A stretch of 64,000 nucleotides of DNA from Ignavibacteriales bacterium (GCA_016177735.1 JACOUS010000031.1:1-64000), one strand, 5' to 3'. Numbered from the stretch's first letter, positions 45,669 through 53,318 are shown. The notes: generated by a model from the sequence alone, not told the origin. Numbers and translations: made by a program.

Positions 45669-45918
45669 TAATATCTGATTTTAATCGTTCAAGAGATTGA
45701 ATTTGCGCCGCCCACAGCATAAAATCTTCCGCATCGCCCATTTCGCCATTTAAATATTTTTTGTAGAACTTAGAAGATTTCATACCGTTTTTCGTTTCAT
45801 AATTACGCAATACTTCTTCCGTAGCCTTCATTGAATTTATAATAATAGCTCGCTCCCTTAAAAGTATATTTTTTACCAAATTCTTTTTGTTTTTGCCAGT
45901 TACTTTTATTTTTTCCAT
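45637..45918 (-). CDS. TumA-type antitoxin of the TumE pair
   Basis: A 93-residue Lys/Glu-rich helical protein (KNKKNLVKNILLRERAIIINSM, LERLKSDINDLD) encoded just upstream of, and overlapping, the TumE-type toxin. I recognise it mainly by this position. A start a few codons off is possible. The upstream gap (45919-46066) holds no clear operator. Confidence 0.7.
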   Translation of the reverse strand: MEKIKVTGKNKKNLVKNILLRERAIIINSMKATEEVLRNYETKNGMKSSKFYKKYLNGEMGDAEDFMLWAAQIQSLERLKSDINDLDGVKVVD

Positions 45919-46066
45919 TGTTGACTCTTTTTAATTCACTTCCCCAACCAACGCGCCGGGGAATTCTTCTATTATAAAATACACACAATAAATAACAAAT
46001 TCACCGAACTCTCTCCTCAACACAATTTTTAAGCAAACCACATTCACATCTATTACATATCTGCAC

Positions 46067-47542
46067 TTATTCCGCAAAATGTTTTATCACTTTCTCAACG
46101 TGTTCTTCGCAAATTTTACAGAACGGTTTTGTTCCCTTGCTGAACATCAAACAATCGAGTATCGAGCGGTACATTCCTTTTGAGGAATATCCGGCGCCTT
46201 CAAACACGCCGACTTTGCCCCGGCATTTACTTTTCATCAAATACTGATCAACTTCATCGCTGTGGAATTTATCTTTTTGATTGTACTCGTTTTGTGCGGC
46301 ATCAATTTCTTTTGGCGAAACACGGTTTCGTTTCAACTCAGCAATTTTTTTGTTGATTTCTCTCCGTTCTTTCTGCCAGATCAAATCCATTTTATCATAA
46401 TCTTCTTTTTCCCATTGAGTTGGAACATCAATTCCTTCTGATAAGAATTCCTTCCACTTAATATTTTCCGGATCGAGTGCGCGCGTAATGTTCGGTTCAA
46501 CCGGTTCCAATCCGGCGGTGTAAAATTCGTTGTACGCAACATCGCTTGTGTAATATTCGTCCGCCAAACCGCCGAATGAATGACCGAACTCGTGCAAGAA
46601 AATGTACGGACTAAATTGATTATCACTCACAAACGTGCAATAGAAATTATAAATTCCGCCGCCGCCGTAACGCGGAGAATTGCACATAATATAGATAGCA
46701 TCATATGGAACATGTGCCGCAATATCGCGCATCGTTTTGTTCTCTTCGGTCAAAACATATCTTTCCGAACCGAGCGAATAAAAAGAAGTGCCGAGTGATG
46801 TGCCCTTGTAAATGTTTGCACCGGGTTCGTCAATTCCGCTTTCTTCGGATCTCTTCAGCACACCGTAAATGTTGAACTTATCTTTGTTTGTTTTGAACGG
46901 CTCGTGTTCAAGAAATATTTTTGTGTAGCGTTTCAAATCCTTTTCAAATTTCTTTTGATCTTCTGCAGAGTAACCGTCGCCTAAAATTACAACATCAACT
47001 TTTGTATGCGGGTCCCCGCCGTAATGACTTTTATAAACTTTCACTGTGTTATCTTTTACCGCATCTTTGACGATATAAAGATCCGCCGGTTCAATTTCCG
47101 ACGAGAAAACTTCATTGAGATTATTTTGCTTATCACGTTTCTCAAGAACAAATTTAATTTTGTTTTTGGGATACGGAATAATTGCGCTTTCATGATAAGT
47201 TCTCTTGATTCCGTTTGCCGCCTCTTCGGTTGTTTGATATTCTTTGAAGTAACTGTCGAAGCCGCGCGAAAAAATTAACTTGGTAGTAACGCCATCATAA
47301 ATTTTGTAGTAGTATGCGCCGTTGTTAAAGTTGTCAATCAAATTTTTTGTGCTGCCTGCCCAAATTCCGTATTGGTAAACATGATTAATCGTTACAACTT
47401 CTGTGGATGCATCGCCAATGTGAAAGTAATCGATCCTCATAGTTTGATCCGTGAAGTAATCATCGAAGTGAATAGTTGATTGTGCATATGTTGCGGAGAA
47501 AAGGAAAAAGCAAATGATGAAAAAACTTACGAGTAACTTCAT
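46067..47542 (-). CDS. M64 family metallopeptidase, exported
   Basis: A 491-residue secreted peptidase of family M64 (IgA-peptidase-like). After a signal peptide (cut near TYAQS, residue 21) comes a beta N-domain (about 25-155), then the M64 catalytic domain: VDVVILGDGYSAEDQKKFEKD as the first strand, and the zinc site HEFGHSFGGLADEYY (two His, the Glu base, and Asp as the third ligand as in metzincin-like folds). MSKGTKPFCKICEEH ends the protein. The Clostridium member cleaves IgA, but in environmental Bacteroidota the target is unknown. GAGGG precedes the ATG. Confidence 0.9.
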   Translation of the reverse strand: MKLLVSFFIICFFLFSATYAQSTIHFDDYFTDQTMRIDYFHIGDASTEVVTINHVYQYGIWAGSTKNLIDNFNNGAYYYKIYDGVTTKLIFSRGFDSYFKEYQTTEEAANGIKRTYHESAIIPYPKNKIKFVLEKRDKQNNLNEVFSSEIEPADLYIVKDAVKDNTVKVYKSHYGGDPHTKVDVVILGDGYSAEDQKKFEKDLKRYTKIFLEHEPFKTNKDKFNIYGVLKRSEESGIDEPGANIYKGTSLGTSFYSLGSERYVLTEENKTMRDIAAHVPYDAIYIMCNSPRYGGGGIYNFYCTFVSDNQFSPYIFLHEFGHSFGGLADEYYTSDVAYNEFYTAGLEPVEPNITRALDPENIKWKEFLSEGIDVPTQWEKEDYDKMDLIWQKERREINKKIAELKRNRVSPKEIDAAQNEYNQKDKFHSDEVDQYLMKSKCRGKVGVFEGAGYSSKGMYRSILDCLMFSKGTKPFCKICEEHVEKVIKHFAE

Positions 47543-47573
47543 TGCTACCCTCTTGTATATTTTTTAACACCAC

Positions 47574-47650
47574 AAAGTTAAGAGAAATAGAACGCAGATA
47601 AAATCTGATTTAGCGGATAAAAACCGATCAATCATCGTAAATCTGCAAAG
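47574..47650. repeat. Intergenic repeat sharing AATAGAACGCAGAT
   Basis: Stretch upstream of the M64 gene with AAATAGAACGCAGATAAAAT and GATTTAGCGGATAAAAACCG; the first 14-15 bases match the copy at 2437. It belongs to the ATCTGTG/CGGAT word family with 29010-29076. Confidence 0.4.
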
Positions 47651-47710
47651 CTGGCTTTTTCAATGTTCCTTTGTTTTACTGATGCAAAGAGGGAATGAAA
47701 TTTTTATTTT

Positions 47711-47813
47711 CATACGGTTTGCGGCTTGGCGCAGTGGCGGATTCAAAGCGAGTAACTGTCCAGCGTAATGAAACTAAGTGCGAAATTTTTAGCATTGTCA
47801 TATGATAGCGGGC
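47711..47813. repeat. attC-like site 1 (end of cassette c8, degenerate)
   Basis: On the minus strand it starts near GCCCGCTATC, which pairs seven of nine bases with TTAGCGGTC at the start of cassette c8, and ends CGCCAAGCCGCAAACCGTATG, close to sites 4 and 5 but with GTT mutated to GTA. Middle words GGACAGT and AATCCGCCACT are shared with site 5. As the crossover GTT is lost, this may mark a frozen end of the array. Confidence 0.55.
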
Positions 47814-47815
47814 AA

Positions 47816-48223
47816 CTATTTCGCTTCAACCACATTTTTAATATCAATGAGACTTCCTTCCCAAACTTGATTGCATTGCTTAAAGAAATTCGTTTGCTTT
47901 GTCCAACCCTTGTGTGCAAAGTGAAGAATATTTTCGTCCCCTTTGCTTTCAATGATAAATGTAACAGAAGTGCCAATCCATTCAGGATGTCCAACAGTGC
48001 AATCCCATTTGACTTCTTTATTGGTTTCAAGTTTTGAGACCCTCATTTCATGGTGATTCTCACCGAAATAAAATAATAAAGTGTCGCCAAGGTTTTCTTT
48101 ACCCTTTATTTTCCAACCGTCTTCCTTTGTTAACCATTTTTGGATACCTTCTTTGGTGGCGATTAGTTCATAAATTTTCTTAGCCGAAGCTTTAATTGTA
48201 ATCCGGTGATTGATGTCTGCCAT
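47816..48223 (-). CDS. SRPBCC (AHSA1-type) family protein, cassette c8
   Basis: A 135-residue START-fold protein of the AHSA1/SRPBCC type: NHRITIKASAKKIYELIATKEGIQKWLT, then KGKENLGDTLLFYF and VTFIIESKGDENILHFAHKGW. The fold binds hydrophobic ligands; the role is unknown. GGAAC precedes the ATG. It is the last gene of cassette c8, 43 bases after the DHFR-like gene. Other SRPBCC proteins are at 50338 and 52559 in neighbouring cassettes. Confidence 0.85.
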   Translation of the reverse strand: MADINHRITIKASAKKIYELIATKEGIQKWLTKEDGWKIKGKENLGDTLLFYFGENHHEMRVSKLETNKEVKWDCTVGHPEWIGTSVTFIIESKGDENILHFAHKGWTKQTNFFKQCNQVWEGSLIDIKNVVEAK

Positions 48224-48266
48224 AGTGATGTTCCTTTAAAGGGAATATTTAATAATTGTTTAACAG

Positions 48267-48824
48267 TTATTCATTTACTAACTGGTAGCATAGCAAAACA
48301 ACACCTTTGTCAAGCGTTTGTGTTTTGACAAGTTTCATCCCCGAAGTTTTCATTTCGTCTTTGAAAAAACGCTTTCCACTACCCATAATAACAGGATGAA
48401 CTAATAATCGAAACTCATCAATAAGATTCTCTTTCATTAATGACTGCACAAGGGTGGCACAGCCCGGAATTTGAATTTCACTTCCCTCTTGCTGTTTCAA
48501 CTTCTTGATTTCTTCCACGATATTTTTATTGATGATTGTTGAATTATTCCAGTCGGCTTTTTCCAGTTTGGTAGAAACAACAAACTTCTCCATGCTGTTT
48601 ATTTTGCCTGCAGGCCCATTTTCATCATTCAATTCATATGGCCAATATGCCGCCAGCATTTCATAGGTTGTCCGACCTACGAGTAGAGCACCGGCTCCTA
48701 AAATGCTATCTCTTATGTATTCATCTTTTGCAATGCTATTAAAAGGGAAAAACCATTCATGCATTGTGTCTGCATCAAAGACGCCATCTAGAGTTACCCA
48801 CGCTGAAACTACTAATTTTCTCAT
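48267..48824 (-). CDS. DHFR-like reductase family protein, cassette c8
   Basis: A 185-residue DHFR/RibD C-terminal family protein: VVSAWVTLDGVFDADTM at the start, GALLVGRTTYEMLAAYWPYE, the GCATLVQSL nucleotide turn and LVHPVIMGSGKRFF. A predicted NAD(P)H-dependent reductase of unknown substrate. AAGGAAG precedes the ATG. It lies between the AraC and SRPBCC genes of the same cassette and is probably read with them. Confidence 0.85.
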   Translation of the reverse strand: MRKLVVSAWVTLDGVFDADTMHEWFFPFNSIAKDEYIRDSILGAGALLVGRTTYEMLAAYWPYELNDENGPAGKINSMEKFVVSTKLEKADWNNSTIINKNIVEEIKKLKQQEGSEIQIPGCATLVQSLMKENLIDEFRLLVHPVIMGSGKRFFKDEMKTSGMKLVKTQTLDKGVVLLCYQLVNE

Positions 48825-48903
48825 TTTACTTCCTTCTATATTGTTTTTAACAACACAAAAGTATGTGTACCGGTAAACAAAAAATAGAACAGACCCGACA
48901 TCT

Positions 48904-49689
48904 TTAAGATGCGATTGGTATTGACTTCATGTTTTTCAAATATTCACTTGGAGTGAGATTGGTAAACTCTTTAAAAACACGAACAAAATGACTTTGGTCG
49001 GCAAATCTATTTTCAAAAGCGATGTCGCTGAATTTTAAAAATTGATTTTGATTAAGCTGCTGAAATGCTGAATGGAATTGGCAAATCCTGCCATACATTT
49101 TCGGCGAAATACCAATGTTTGTTTCAAAAAGCCGTTGTAAAGTCCGTTCTGTAATGCCTAATTCTTTCTGAATATTTTGTAATGAAACTTGTCCGTTGTT
49201 ATGCTTTATTTTCTTTGTTGCTAATTCAGTTTTTGTATTTGCTGCAATTGCATTATCGGCTAATTTTTTAATGAAATTATTTAGTAAATCCAAGCGGAAA
49301 TTTAGCATTGGTGTGTTTAAAAGTTGCTCTTGCAAATTGTGCGCTTTAGCTTGTTTCAAAAAAACAAGTTCCATACTTCCATCTGTCAGTTCGTTTGCAC
49401 CAATGTTGAATAAAGAATTTAAGGCATTTGGATATAGGAAATATGCAATTAGCGTGAAATCATTTTTAATGAATAGTTCGTTAGGTTTTACAGTTTGTCC
49501 GTAAAGTGTTAGGTTGTTGATGGTTTTGTTATTACTCGTTGCTTTATCTGTATTAAAAACAAGTGTCGGGCTGCCGTTGGCAAATAATGGAAGGACAAAA
49601 TTATCCAGTTGGCTGTAATTTTCAATGACAAGTATGTTACTCACATATTTTGAAATTGAAAGTTGTGGAATAATTATTTGAGTCTTCAT
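48904..49689 (-). CDS. AraC family regulator, cassette c8
   Basis: A 261-residue regulator: N-terminal sensing domain of the DUF6597 type (residues about 1-130) and a C-terminal AraC helix-turn-helix pair (VSLQNIQKELGITERTLQRLFE, then FADQSHFVRVFKEFTNLTPSEYL). Effector unknown. First gene of cassette c8, so it may regulate the DHFR-like and SRPBCC genes after it. The ATG at 49689 is chosen; an open frame of 37 codons upstream runs through the attC-like site 2 and is not coding. Confidence 0.87.
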   Translation of the reverse strand: MKTQIIIPQLSISKYVSNILVIENYSQLDNFVLPLFANGSPTLVFNTDKATSNNKTINNLTLYGQTVKPNELFIKNDFTLIAYFLYPNALNSLFNIGANELTDGSMELVFLKQAKAHNLQEQLLNTPMLNFRLDLLNNFIKKLADNAIAANTKTELATKKIKHNNGQVSLQNIQKELGITERTLQRLFETNIGISPKMYGRICQFHSAFQQLNQNQFLKFSDIAFENRFADQSHFVRVFKEFTNLTPSEYLKNMKSIPIAS

Positions 49690-49730
49690 TTTCTGTCTGT
49701 ACGTTGATGTTTGGAGTGTCGCCCTACAAT

Positions 49731-49767
49731 GACCGCTAAGAGTTTGCAGCTTAGCGTTGTGCGTATG
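49731..49767. repeat. attC-like site 2 (end of cassette c7, short)
   Basis: A short palindrome with CGCTAAG and CTTAGCG (7 perfect pairs) around AGTTTGCAG. On the minus strand it opens with TACGCACAAC, which matches nine of ten with the complement of the start of cassette c7, and closes with CTCTTAGCGGTCATTG, nearly the same flank as site 4 (GTTAGCGGTCATTG) but with GTT altered. The central part of the site appears deleted. Confidence 0.6.
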
Positions 49768-49796
49768 TGCTCGTATATTTACTCGACCTTTGTTTT

Positions 49797-50303
49797 TCAA
49801 TTCTTCATTTTCTCAACAATCTCCTGACCTTCTTCAGTGATTCCCATTATTTCGGTCATAACGCCAATCTCCTTATAAGTATCAAAAAAAACAATTTTAG
49901 CAATTGGATGATTGAAGCTGGTTATCACTGGAAATCCTTTATCCGCAAATTCGGAAATTACTTTATCAAGATTAGAAACAGGTATGCTATATGCAACGTG
50001 TTGAATCCCTCCCGTAGAATTTTTATCAAGATAATCCTGAAAGATGCTGCGTCCTGAAAGAGGTTGAATCAATTCGATGAATGTTTCACCTGTGTAAGCC
50101 ATTGTAACGAGGCTTTCAGCATCAGACGGCTCTCCATAATACGTTGCATCAAAATCTTTGGCACGAATGGTTGCAACTGTACTAAAGTTGCCTATGCCCA
50201 TAGTGTCCTTAAAAAATCTTTCAGCAACTGTAATATCTTTTACTACCCAAGCAATTTGGGTGAAATGTAAACCAAGGGTGGTTTTTAAAGTAGTAGCTTC
50301 CAT
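49797..50303 (-). CDS. VOC family protein, cassette c7
   Basis: A 168-residue protein of the glyoxalase superfamily: LHFTQIAWVVKDITVAERFFKDTMG at the start and GGIQHVAYSIPVSNLDKVISEF in the second module, then VFFDTYKEIGVMTEIM with a conserved Glu as a possible metal ligand. It resembles the two-module methylmalonyl-CoA-epimerase and isomerase side of the family. The substrate is unknown. Last gene of cassette c7. Confidence 0.83.
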   Translation of the reverse strand: MEATTLKTTLGLHFTQIAWVVKDITVAERFFKDTMGIGNFSTVATIRAKDFDATYYGEPSDAESLVTMAYTGETFIELIQPLSGRSIFQDYLDKNSTGGIQHVAYSIPVSNLDKVISEFADKGFPVITSFNHPIAKIVFFDTYKEIGVMTEIMGITEEGQEIVEKMKN

Positions 50304-50337
50304 AATTATTTTATTATTTTATTGATAAAACATTTAT

Positions 50338-50799
50338 TTAGTTTTCAACATGTTCTCTGAGACATTCAAAAGCGCTTGCCCAACCACCATAATGACTATC
50401 TCTGTCCCTAACAGCTGGAAAAACCGACTGATTAAAATTCATTATGGTTTGATTGCCCGATTTTGAAAAAGTTATTATCACAATCGTATCCAGGTCGGGG
50501 TTTTTGTTCTCACTTCCGTCATTGAATGTAAAAACAAGTTTTTCCCCTTCGATTATTTCAATGTATTTTCCTTCCATCCAATATTCTTCACCATCACCAG
50601 TGGAAATGCCTGCTCTCCAATGTCCGCCAACTCTTACATCAAGTTTGCAATAAGTTACTTCAAAACCTTCAGGACCATACCAAGCAGCAAAGTCTTTTTC
50701 ATTTGTCCATGCTTTAAAAAGTCTTTCAGGTGTTGTATTAAACACTTCGGTCATTTCAAGGACTCTGTCTTTAGATATATTCTTTTGTTTCATTTTCAT
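50338..50799 (-). CDS. SRPBCC (AHSA1-type) family protein, cassette c7
   Basis: A 153-residue AHSA1-type protein: EVFNTTPERLFKAWTNEKDFAAWYGP, GGHWRAGISTGDGEEYWMEGKY, then VIITFSKSGNQTIMNFNQS and the last helix HYGGWASAFECLREHV. In many bacteria such proteins are encoded after an ArsR regulator, as here: its start overlaps the ArsR stop by four bases. The pair is a common stress- or resistance-associated module, but the function is unproven. Confidence 0.88.
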   Translation of the reverse strand: MKMKQKNISKDRVLEMTEVFNTTPERLFKAWTNEKDFAAWYGPEGFEVTYCKLDVRVGGHWRAGISTGDGEEYWMEGKYIEIIEGEKLVFTFNDGSENKNPDLDTIVIITFSKSGNQTIMNFNQSVFPAVRDRDSHYGGWASAFECLREHVEN

Positions 50800-51137
50800 A
50801 CTTTCTTTGTTTTTTTCTCAGCTTGATTTTCATTGTCAATAAAAGTTTTGAGAGAGGTGAACTTTTTAGTCCAAAAGGTTCTGTAATATGAAATCCATTC
50901 ATCCACTTCTTTTAGTTTCTCGGGTTTTAGCTCACAGTATCTTTCACGTCCGTGTTGCTTGATAGCAATAAGCCCGCATTCTTCAAGAATTTTAATATGA
51001 AGCGTAACAGCTTGTCTGCTCATATCAAAATTTTCAGATATAGAGGTTAGGTTTTCTGGTTTACTGGATATTAAATGAATGATAGCCCTTCTTGTCGGGT
51101 CAGCGATTGCTTGAAATATGTCTCGTCTTGTATCCAT
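50796..51137 (-). CDS. ArsR family repressor, cassette c7
   Basis: A 113-residue winged-helix repressor of the ArsR type: FQAIADPTRRAIIHLISSKPENL, NFDMSRQAVTLHIKILEECGL with the recognition helix, and IAIKQHGRERYC. No metal-binding Cys pair of the classical ArsR (ELCVCD) is present, so it is probably not an arsenic sensor. First gene of cassette c7, with a palindromic operator and Bacteroidota-type promoter directly upstream; it most likely represses itself, the SRPBCC and the VOC genes. Confidence 0.9.
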   Translation of the reverse strand: MDTRRDIFQAIADPTRRAIIHLISSKPENLTSISENFDMSRQAVTLHIKILEECGLIAIKQHGRERYCELKPEKLKEVDEWISYYRTFWTKKFTSLKTFIDNENQAEKKTKKV

Positions 51138-51140
51138 TTA

Positions 51141-51190
51141 TGCAAGTATTTACTTGCAAATATAAGTGCAAGCATCCGCTTGCGCAAGTT
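51141..51190 (-). promoter_or_regulatory. Twin palindromic operator over TAnnTTTG promoter
   Basis: Upstream of the ArsR gene of cassette c7: TGCAAGTATTTACTTGCA (51141-51158), an 18-base perfect palindrome, and a second, weaker TGCAAGC/GCTTGCGCA pair (51167-51186). On the minus strand the core reads TATATTTG (TAnnTTTG) with CTTGC about 20 bases upstream, as in Bacteroidota promoters. The first operator overlaps the start region, fit for repression. Confidence 0.7.
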
Positions 51191-51270
51191 TTTCTTTTAA
51201 AAAAATCGAGTTGGTTGAGGTGTCAGTTAATTGGATAGATTAATTTGATTGCGACTGTTATCATAGCATT

Positions 51271-51407
51271 ACGCACAACGCTTTTCAGCTTGCCGAAGGC
51301 GGGGCATTGTAGCACTACCGTTTATTCGGAGAACTGCACTTCAAATATGCGAAAAACTTTCTGCCGAAGCACTGCGCCCCCTCTTTTGGCAATGTGCTGT
51401 TGTGCGT
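51271..51407. repeat. attC-like site 3 (end of cassette c6, complete)
   Basis: A 137-bp imperfect palindrome. Ends ACGCACAAC and GTTGTGCGT are perfect inverts; inner arms TTGCC(G)AA..G.GGGGC and GCCCC..TTTGGCAA pair as well, with an unpaired centre. On the minus strand it starts after AACGCACAAC and closes GCGTTGTGCG. The cassette before it starts TTAGCGGTC, the one case where start and opening core do not match well. Confidence 0.8.
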
Positions 51408-51458
51408 TCGTTTTTCTTTTCAATTTGCTGTAAGTCAGTTTACCGTTTTGTTGTCAAG

Positions 51459-51782
51459 TCAAGATTTTGCCTTGTTTTTTAGAACTGTTTCCAGGTTCTT
51501 CAACTTGTTGTTCCAAAATTTATCGAAGTGGTTTATCCAATTTCTGATTTTGCTAAAACCTTCTTGATTTAACATACAATAGTGCTCTTTACCAATTACT
51601 TGAATGGAAACAAAACCTGCTGTTTGCAAAATTTTAATGTGTTTAGATATAGCAGGTCGGCTCATTTCAAAATTTTCTGAAATGCTGTTTATGTTGTAAC
51701 TGTCTTTTGTAAGCAATTGCAAAATTTGTCGTCTGCTTGGGTCTGCAATTACTTGAAAAACATCAAGATTTGGTGTCGCCAT
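51459..51782 (-). CDS. ArsR family repressor, cassette c6
   Basis: A 107-residue winged-helix protein of the ArsR type: FQVIADPSRRQILQLLTKDSYNINSI, NFEMSRPAISKHIKILQTAGFV and IGKEHYCMLNQ. It resembles the ArsR gene of cassette c7 (similar start and recognition helix) but is clearly distinct. Third gene of cassette c6 after an SRPBCC protein and an NAD(P)-binding protein; it probably controls the promoter upstream of the first gene, which carries a double palindrome. Confidence 0.9.
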   Translation of the reverse strand: MATPNLDVFQVIADPSRRQILQLLTKDSYNINSISENFEMSRPAISKHIKILQTAGFVSIQVIGKEHYCMLNQEGFSKIRNWINHFDKFWNNKLKNLETVLKNKAKS

Positions 51783-51785
51783 AAA

Positions 51786-52547
51786 TTAATCGTTTAAGTC
51801 AGTTTCGTAAACAATACGATTATTGGTTACACAATCTCTCCACCATTCTAACCAAAGTGCAGGGTTTTGTTTGAGAATAAACTGTAAAGCAAGTTCACGT
51901 CTTTCAGGTAAAAATTCCTTTTGTGCTTTCTGAATGTTTCGTCTCAATTGCGAAAGATTTAAGTCGGTGCAATAAACGGGGCTGCCGGGTTGTTGCCTCC
52001 AAGAGTCAGATAGATTTCCAATATCAAATGCGTCAAAACCACTGTCACTTAAAAGTGTCGCTACAACTTGTTTTGCCTGTTTATCGTCGCCCGAAATAGG
52101 TAAAGCAATTCTCGAATTTGTACCATTTGGAAGTCCTGCCTGACAAAGTGAACCTGCCAAAATACTATTGTAAACTTTTATGACAGGTCGAGAAAGTTGG
52201 TTTGAAACAAATATGCTTTCAAGCATACCATTTTCAATTTCTTCAATGCGTCCATCTCTGATAGGGTAGTAGTTAGTGGTGTCAATAATGATTGTATCGA
52301 GTGAAATACTCTCTCCTAAAGACTTTGCCAACTTGGGTATTTCAATTAAGGGAACTGAAATCACTAACACATCAACATCCTTAACAACTTCATTTAAAGG
52401 GACCGCTTTTGCTCCTGTTTCACTTTCCAATGCTTCTAATTTTTCAACTTTGCTTGCGTTGGTCATTTTTACACTGTGACCTGCTTTTCTATACAGCCTT
52501 ATGAGAGCAGAACCAATTTGTCCTGCACCAATTATTCCGATTTTCAT
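51786..52547 (-). CDS. NAD(P)-binding oxidoreductase (F420/NADP-type), cassette c6
   Basis: A 253-residue protein with a Rossmann fold (IGIIGAGQIGSALIRLYRKAGH at the start) similar to F420-dependent NADP oxidoreductases and to NADPH-binding proteins of the same size. VLVISVPLIEI and TIIIDTTNYYPIRDG follow the fold, and a helical C-terminal part ends in ALWLEWWRDCVTNNR. Reaction and cofactor are unknown. It is in the same operon as the SRPBCC and ArsR genes around it. Confidence 0.8.
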   Translation of the reverse strand: MKIGIIGAGQIGSALIRLYRKAGHSVKMTNASKVEKLEALESETGAKAVPLNEVVKDVDVLVISVPLIEIPKLAKSLGESISLDTIIIDTTNYYPIRDGRIEEIENGMLESIFVSNQLSRPVIKVYNSILAGSLCQAGLPNGTNSRIALPISGDDKQAKQVVATLLSDSGFDAFDIGNLSDSWRQQPGSPVYCTDLNLSQLRRNIQKAQKEFLPERRELALQFILKQNPALWLEWWRDCVTNNRIVYETDLND

Positions 52548-52558
52548 TTGATCAACTT

Positions 52559-52990
52559 TTATTTATTAGCGTTAATGTGATTGAGCATTTTTTGGATATT
52601 CTTTTGCCAACCGTCTGTCATTCCTGTAAAGATTGCAAAATTTGCCTCTTTGAATCCTGAATGTTTCAAACTCAACTTCGTTCCGTTTCCTTGCGGTTCT
52701 AATGTCCATTCGCAGATAGTGTCAAGTGTAAAAATCCCATTACCTGAACCGCCTTTCCAACTGTATGAAAGTTTGCGATAGGGTTCAACTTCAAGAACCT
52801 TGCAATGAAAAATACCATCTAAGTCAAGACTTGGCATTGCTTTGGTCTGAAACTGAAATTCGTGTCCGACAATCGGTTTAAAGTTGTTTGGCATAAGCCA
52901 TAAAGCGATTAGTTCCGCTTGTGTGAGATACTCCCAAACTTCGTTTGGGGCTTGCTCATAAATCCATTCGTGTTTAATGTCTGTTTGCAT
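52559..52990 (-). CDS. SRPBCC (AHSA1-type) family protein, cassette c6
   Basis: A 143-residue AHSA1-type protein: WIYEQAPNEVWEYLTQAELIALWLMPNNF, KAMPSLDLDGIFHCKVLEVEPYRKLSYSW, and SLKHSGFKEANFAIFTGMTDGW near the end. First gene of cassette c6, directly after a promoter with two palindromic operators. The ATG at 52990 (start MQTDIKHEW) is used because the operator and promoter region upstream would otherwise be coding. Confidence 0.85.
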   Translation of the reverse strand: MQTDIKHEWIYEQAPNEVWEYLTQAELIALWLMPNNFKPIVGHEFQFQTKAMPSLDLDGIFHCKVLEVEPYRKLSYSWKGGSGNGIFTLDTICEWTLEPQGNGTKLSLKHSGFKEANFAIFTGMTDGWQKNIQKMLNHINANK

Positions 52991-52991
52991 A

Positions 52992-53040
52992 TTGCGTAAC
53001 TTTGAAGTTACAAATGTATGCGTAACTTTCGTGTTACGCA
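52992..53040 (-). promoter_or_regulatory. Twin ArsR-type operators over TAnnTTTG promoter
   Basis: Two copies of a 22-base palindrome: arms TGCGTAAC and GTTACGCA at 53019-53040 (perfect 8-bp arms), and TTGCGTAAC with GTTACAA at 52992-53013 (partly degenerate). On the minus strand the promoter core between them reads TACATTTG (TAnnTTTG), with CTTGC about 20 bases upstream. The ArsR protein of this cassette is the probable ligand-controlled repressor. The leader would be only some 13 bases long. Confidence 0.75.
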
Positions 53041-53111
53041 AGTTTTTGTCAATAATATTTTATTGAGATAAATGTTAGTGTCTATGGGTGTGTCTGCGGT
53101 CGGTCTTACAA

Positions 53112-53318
53112 TGACCGCTAACGGTTTGCGGCTTGGCGATGTGGTGGAATTTGAAAATCGACCGTCCGGAACCGCAGCCGAATAAAAATACAAAAGATGA
53201 AGTTACCAAACAAAAGCTCAACAGAATTCCGTCCGCCCAAACCGCTGCTGATAGCGATAAAATGCCGAAGCTAACAACGTCCAGCCACCATATTGCCAAA
53301 CCGCCTGTTGTACGTTCG
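53112..53318. repeat. attC-like site 4 (end of cassette c5, complete)
   Basis: A 207-bp imperfect palindrome. The outer pair is CCGCTAACGG on the left and GTTGTACG on the right; the inner arms TGCGGCTTGGCGATGTGGTG (53127-53146) and CCACCATATTGCCAAACCGC (53285-53304) pair at 17 of 21. The middle is long and AT-richer. Minus-strand opening CGTACAAC matches the start of cassette c5 (TTGTCCGT) at seven of eight. Confidence 0.78.

Noticed and set aside
47743-48037. Overlapping open frames opposite and beside the SRPBCC gene of c8
   Set aside because: Shadow frames of the real gene and the attC-like site.
49690-49800. N-terminal extension of the AraC gene through the attC-like site 2
   Set aside because: The codons are the palindrome read through; the regulator domain starts at the ATG at 49689.
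53018-53041. Longer start for the SRPBCC gene of cassette c6
   Set aside because: It would translate through both operator palindromes and the promoter core.
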